8,037 nt of DNA from Candidatus Woesearchaeota archaeon (lineage in GTDB: Archaea > Nanobdellota > Nanobdellia > Woesearchaeales > WJKL01): assembly GCA_019322815.1 (NCBI GenBank), contig JAHWIB010000053.1, positions 1 through 8,037 on the forward strand. Reading direction: 5' to 3'. The first letter of the stretch is position 1; each line of letters begins with the position of its first letter. Under the pieces are notes generated by a model that was given only the letters and a program-made list of their open reading frames with translations, was not told the DNA's origin and made no database searches. Shown here in pieces: positions 6,233 through 8,037 of the stretch. Both the position numbers and the translations under genes were made by a program.

Positions 6233-6242
6233 CTTAAATATA
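6233..6242 (+). promoter_or_regulatory. TATA-like promoter of the 98-residue gene (leaderless)
   Basis: CTTAAATATA starts 32 nt before ATG 6265, matching the sequence and almost the spacing of the DUF483 promoter. A short palindrome, ACTTATAAGT, at 6243-6252 lies between the box and the gene and could bind a repressor, but ten-base A/T palindromes are common here. Confidence 0.6.
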
Positions 6243-6264
6243 ACTTATAAGTTCTTAAATCAAA

Positions 6265-6561
6265 ATGACACCTGAAAAAGATACGGCTCCTTTTGATGAT
6301 CTTAGTTATGTTCCTTTTGAATTAATAACTTTTTTTCACAGGCTTGAGCAGGATAAAAAACTTTCTAAGAAAAGGCAGTATAAAAAATTAGAAGATAGGG
6401 TTGATAGATATATAGAACATAATAATGCAATGATAGGAGATGGGCAAAGTGCTGCGTATATCTTAAATAGAGATGAATATCAGGAAAAAATAAGGGCTGC
6501 ATATAACCAATTTAGGGAAATGAAGACTAAGAGAAAAATGTGTAAAAAGGTATATAAATAA
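6265..6561 (+). CDS. Hypothetical 98-residue basic helical protein
   Basis: No family is recognised. After a short acidic start (to about residue 20), the protein is helical and very rich in Lys and Arg, with a long amphipathic helix at about 28-52 and another at about 69-95 ending in a basic tail (KTKRKMCKKVYK). The composition would suit nucleic-acid binding or a protein-protein helical pair, but no HTH or zinc motif is clear and only one Cys (C93) is present. There is no membrane segment. ATG 6265 is supported by a CTTAAATATA box 32 nt upstream, so this is probably a monocistronic leaderless gene rather than part of the DUF483 operon. The clean promoter and continuous protein-like frame make it likely real. 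Confidence 0.65.
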   Translation: MTPEKDTAPFDDLSYVPFELITFFHRLEQDKKLSKKRQYKKLEDRVDRYIEHNNAMIGDGQSAAYILNRDEYQEKIRAAYNQFREMKTKRKMCKKVYK

Positions 6562-6572
6562 ACTTTCGCAAG

Positions 6573-6679
6573 TCTTATAAATAACCTCATAATTCTAGCT
6601 ATGTGAATTAAAATGTCTACTGAAATTCTAACCAAGACAGGCAGATTTTGCTAGTCAAGGCTTTTTATTGCTTTTAATT
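6573..6679 (+). other. Possible short transcript or 13-codon ORF in the 6562-6744 spacer
   Basis: A good TATA box, TCTTATAAATA, at 6573-6583 would start transcription near 6603. Ten nucleotides later a 13-codon ORF (6613-6654, MSTEILTKTGRFC) is possible, and a T-rich stretch at 6661-6679 could end the transcript. This would be a unit of about 70 nt. No tRNA or clear C/D-box fold is present. The box might instead serve the MFS gene with a long leader. Confidence 0.3.
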
Positions 6680-6701
6680 TGCTGATTGATTTATTTTATA
6701 T

Positions 6702-6739
6702 TTTAATATATCTTTATAAAATTCAAATTACATGGTGAT
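6702..6739 (+). promoter_or_regulatory. Promoter and Shine-Dalgarno of the MFS gene
   Basis: TTTTAATATA at 6701-6710 and CTTTATAAA at 6712-6720 are overlapping TATA candidates. GGTGAT at 6734-6739 is a perfect match to the 3' end of archaeal 16S rRNA and lies 5 nt before ATG 6745. This is the only strong Shine-Dalgarno in the window. If it is used, the upstream TATA box (start near 6731) fits better than the downstream one. Confidence 0.65.
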
Positions 6740-6744
6740 ATAAT

Positions 6745-7944
6745 ATGCTATCAAAAATAAGAAAAAAGAAACTAGAATCAAACATCTGGAAGTTTTATTT
6801 GTATAGAGTATTCTCTACTCTAGTGTTTGTATCTCCTATTTTTGTATTATTCCTGCAGGAAAACAAGCTTAGTATGATCCAGATTATGTTAATACAATCT
6901 ATATTTACAACAGTTGTAATGTTGTCTGTTGTTCCTTCTGGAATCATAGCAGATTATTTTGGAAGAAAAAATGTCTTAATAGTCAGTACAATATTACACA
7001 TAGCTGGCTGGTTTTTATATGCTTTTGGACATAATTTTTTAGATTTCGCAATAGCTGAAACAGTATTTGGAATCAGTGCAGCAGCATGGATGGCATCTGG
7101 AAGCGCCTTCTTTTATGACTCATTAAGAGAATTAGGCAAAGAAGAATCCTACAAAAGACTGTTTGGAAATACAGTTGGAATTGAACATATTGTATCTGCT
7201 TTTGCTGCTTTAGCAGGAGGGTATATTGCTACATATTTCAACAGCTTTAGGCTGCCTTTTTTAGTATCAGGACTAGTAGTGTTATTTTCATTAGCGATTG
7301 TATTAAGCTTTACAGCAACTAAAAATTACAAGCATGGAGACAAGCATTATTTCCTTCACTTAAAAAATGCTACAAAATTTGCAGCAACTCATCCTAGGAT
7401 AAGGCTATTTATTATCTATTCAGCCATATCCCTTGCAATTTTGTTTACAGCATATATATTTTACCAGCCTTATCTCCAGTCAATAAAGATTTCGTTAGTC
7501 TATTTTGGATGGATCTATTTTGCAATGAGCTTGTTAGCTGCAGCAGGAGCTAAAATTGCTGACAAAGCAGAATCTTATTTAGGAGAAAGAAAGATATTGA
7601 TCTTAATGCTGATATTCTTTCTTATTAGCATATATGGAATGTCTTTGGAATTAAAGATTATTGGATTTATATTTCCTATACTGATATTTTTTGTAGGAGG
7701 AGTATTCCAGCCAGTGATCTCTGACTATATAAACAAGCATACTGAATCAGAGCATAGAGCAACTGTCTTGGCATTAAATGAATTAGTAGTGGAATTTTTT
7801 GCAGCACTTTCAGCACCATTATTCGGCTGGGTTGCAGATCTTTGGAGCTTAGCAGCAGCATTTGAATTCATGGCAGTTATATTAATCATAAACTTATTTA
7901 TATTAATAAGTGTATTTACTATTATTAGAAGAAGAGAAAGATGA
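6745..7944 (+). CDS. Major facilitator superfamily transporter, probable drug/efflux type
   Basis: The 399-residue protein has about 11-12 hydrophobic segments and the usual MFS length. The loop between membrane segments 2 and 3 carries motif A, G66-I-I-A-D70-Y-F-G73-R74-K75. A degenerate second copy in the C-terminal half reads AGAKIADKAE at about 267-276. SAFFYDSLRELGKEESYKRLFG-type residues (from 120) and YINKHTESEHRATVLALNEL (from 328) are typical of proton-driven efflux-like MFS proteins in archaea and Gram-positive bacteria. It would sit in the cytoplasmic membrane and exchange a small molecule for protons; the substrate cannot be told. A Lys/Arg-rich N-terminus and an Arg-rich end (RRRER) fit the positive-inside rule. 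The start has a strong GGTGAT ribosome site. Its stop overlaps the next start by 4 nt (ATGA at 7941-7944), so the two genes are co-translated. Confidence 0.92.
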   Translation: MLSKIRKKKLESNIWKFYLYRVFSTLVFVSPIFVLFLQENKLSMIQIMLIQSIFTTVVMLSVVPSGIIADYFGRKNVLIVSTILHIAGWFLYAFGHNFLDFAIAETVFGISAAAWMASGSAFFYDSLRELGKEESYKRLFGNTVGIEHIVSAFAALAGGYIATYFNSFRLPFLVSGLVVLFSLAIVLSFTATKNYKHGDKHYFLHLKNATKFAATHPRIRLFIIYSAISLAILFTAYIFYQPYLQSIKISLVYFGWIYFAMSLLAAAGAKIADKAESYLGERKILILMLIFFLISIYGMSLELKIIGFIFPILIFFVGGVFQPVISDYINKHTESEHRATVLALNELVVEFFAALSAPLFGWVADLWSLAAAFEFMAVILIINLFILISVFTIIRRRER

Positions 7945-8037
7945 AAAAAGAAACAGAATTAGAAAAACAGATAATTGAAGAGTATTCAACAAAAGACGAA
8001 CAAAATTTATACAGAGAGAGGACGCTCCATGAAGGGT
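7941..8037 (+). CDS. Start of an unknown gene coupled to the MFS transporter (cut by the right edge)
   Basis: ATG 7941 overlaps the TGA of the transporter gene (ATGA) and opens a frame of 32 codons that stays open to the window end. The visible part is a very charged helix (MKKETELEKQIIEEY and on) followed by a short Tyr/Arg-rich segment ending TLHEG. This kind of start occurs in some SAM-dependent methyltransferases, but too little is visible to name a product. The 4-nt overlap strongly supports a real gene in the same operon. Confidence 0.6.
   Translation, partial: MKKETELEKQIIEEYSTKDEQNLYRERTLHEG

Noticed and set aside
6600..6686. C/D-box guide RNA (ATGTGAA as box C, CTGA at 6620-6623 and 6682-6685 as D boxes)
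   Set aside because: The C box departs too far from RTGATGA and no C' box or closing stem is visible.
7676..7861. Minus-strand open frame inside the MFS gene
   Set aside because: Antisense to well-conserved MFS sequence, with no promoter of its own.
1..8037. CRISPR array, tRNA, rRNA, insertion sequence or attachment site
   Set aside because: No regularly spaced repeats, no tRNA-like fold, no transposase or integrase motifs and no terminal repeats were found on either strand.

Overview
The window looks like an AT-rich archaeal genome, most likely of a DPANN-type lineage (the Woesearchaeota/Pacearchaeota neighbourhood is a guess from style, not a search). The evidence is archaeal promoter architecture (BRE-like CCGAAA or CTTAAATATA blocks about 30-39 nt before start codons, so leaderless or nearly leaderless mRNAs), one classical archaeal Shine-Dalgarno GGTGAT, T-rich gene ends instead of clear bacterial terminators, and a DUF483 protein, a family known mainly from archaea. 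No rRNA, tRNA, CRISPR array, transposase or integrase was recognised.

Left half (1-4117), minus strand, two transcription units. The upstream unit encodes a 563-residue single-pass membrane protein with a DxDxDG calcium-loop-like motif after its membrane segment, followed 24 nt later by a 234-residue all-helical acidic protein. The downstream unit encodes a protein kinase-like-fold phosphotransferase (APH/choline kinase type, HGDxxxxN and IDWE motifs) with a long N-terminal extension; it runs off the left edge. Both units start from a nearly identical 38-39 bp promoter, 35 of 38 aligned bases identical. The three genes are therefore probably expressed together, although their joint function is unknown.

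Centre (4118-4392), a divergent intergenic region. It holds inverted repeats, plus-strand TATA candidates and a GC-richer segment at 4261-4392. That segment can be read as a 40-codon small ORF or as a leader RNA with two consecutive hairpins.

Right half (4393-8037), plus strand. A Ser/Tyr-rich HEIGH zinc metalloprotease-like protein is followed 1 nt later by a 100-residue unknown. Then come a DUF483 protein and a 98-residue basic helical unknown, each with its own CTTAAATATA promoter. A 183-nt gap with a possible small transcript follows. Last are an MFS efflux-type transporter and, overlapping it by 4 nt, the start of another gene cut by the right edge.

The best candidates for undescribed biology are the co-promoted minus-strand trio and the zincin gene with its structured leader or small ORF and its small partner gene.
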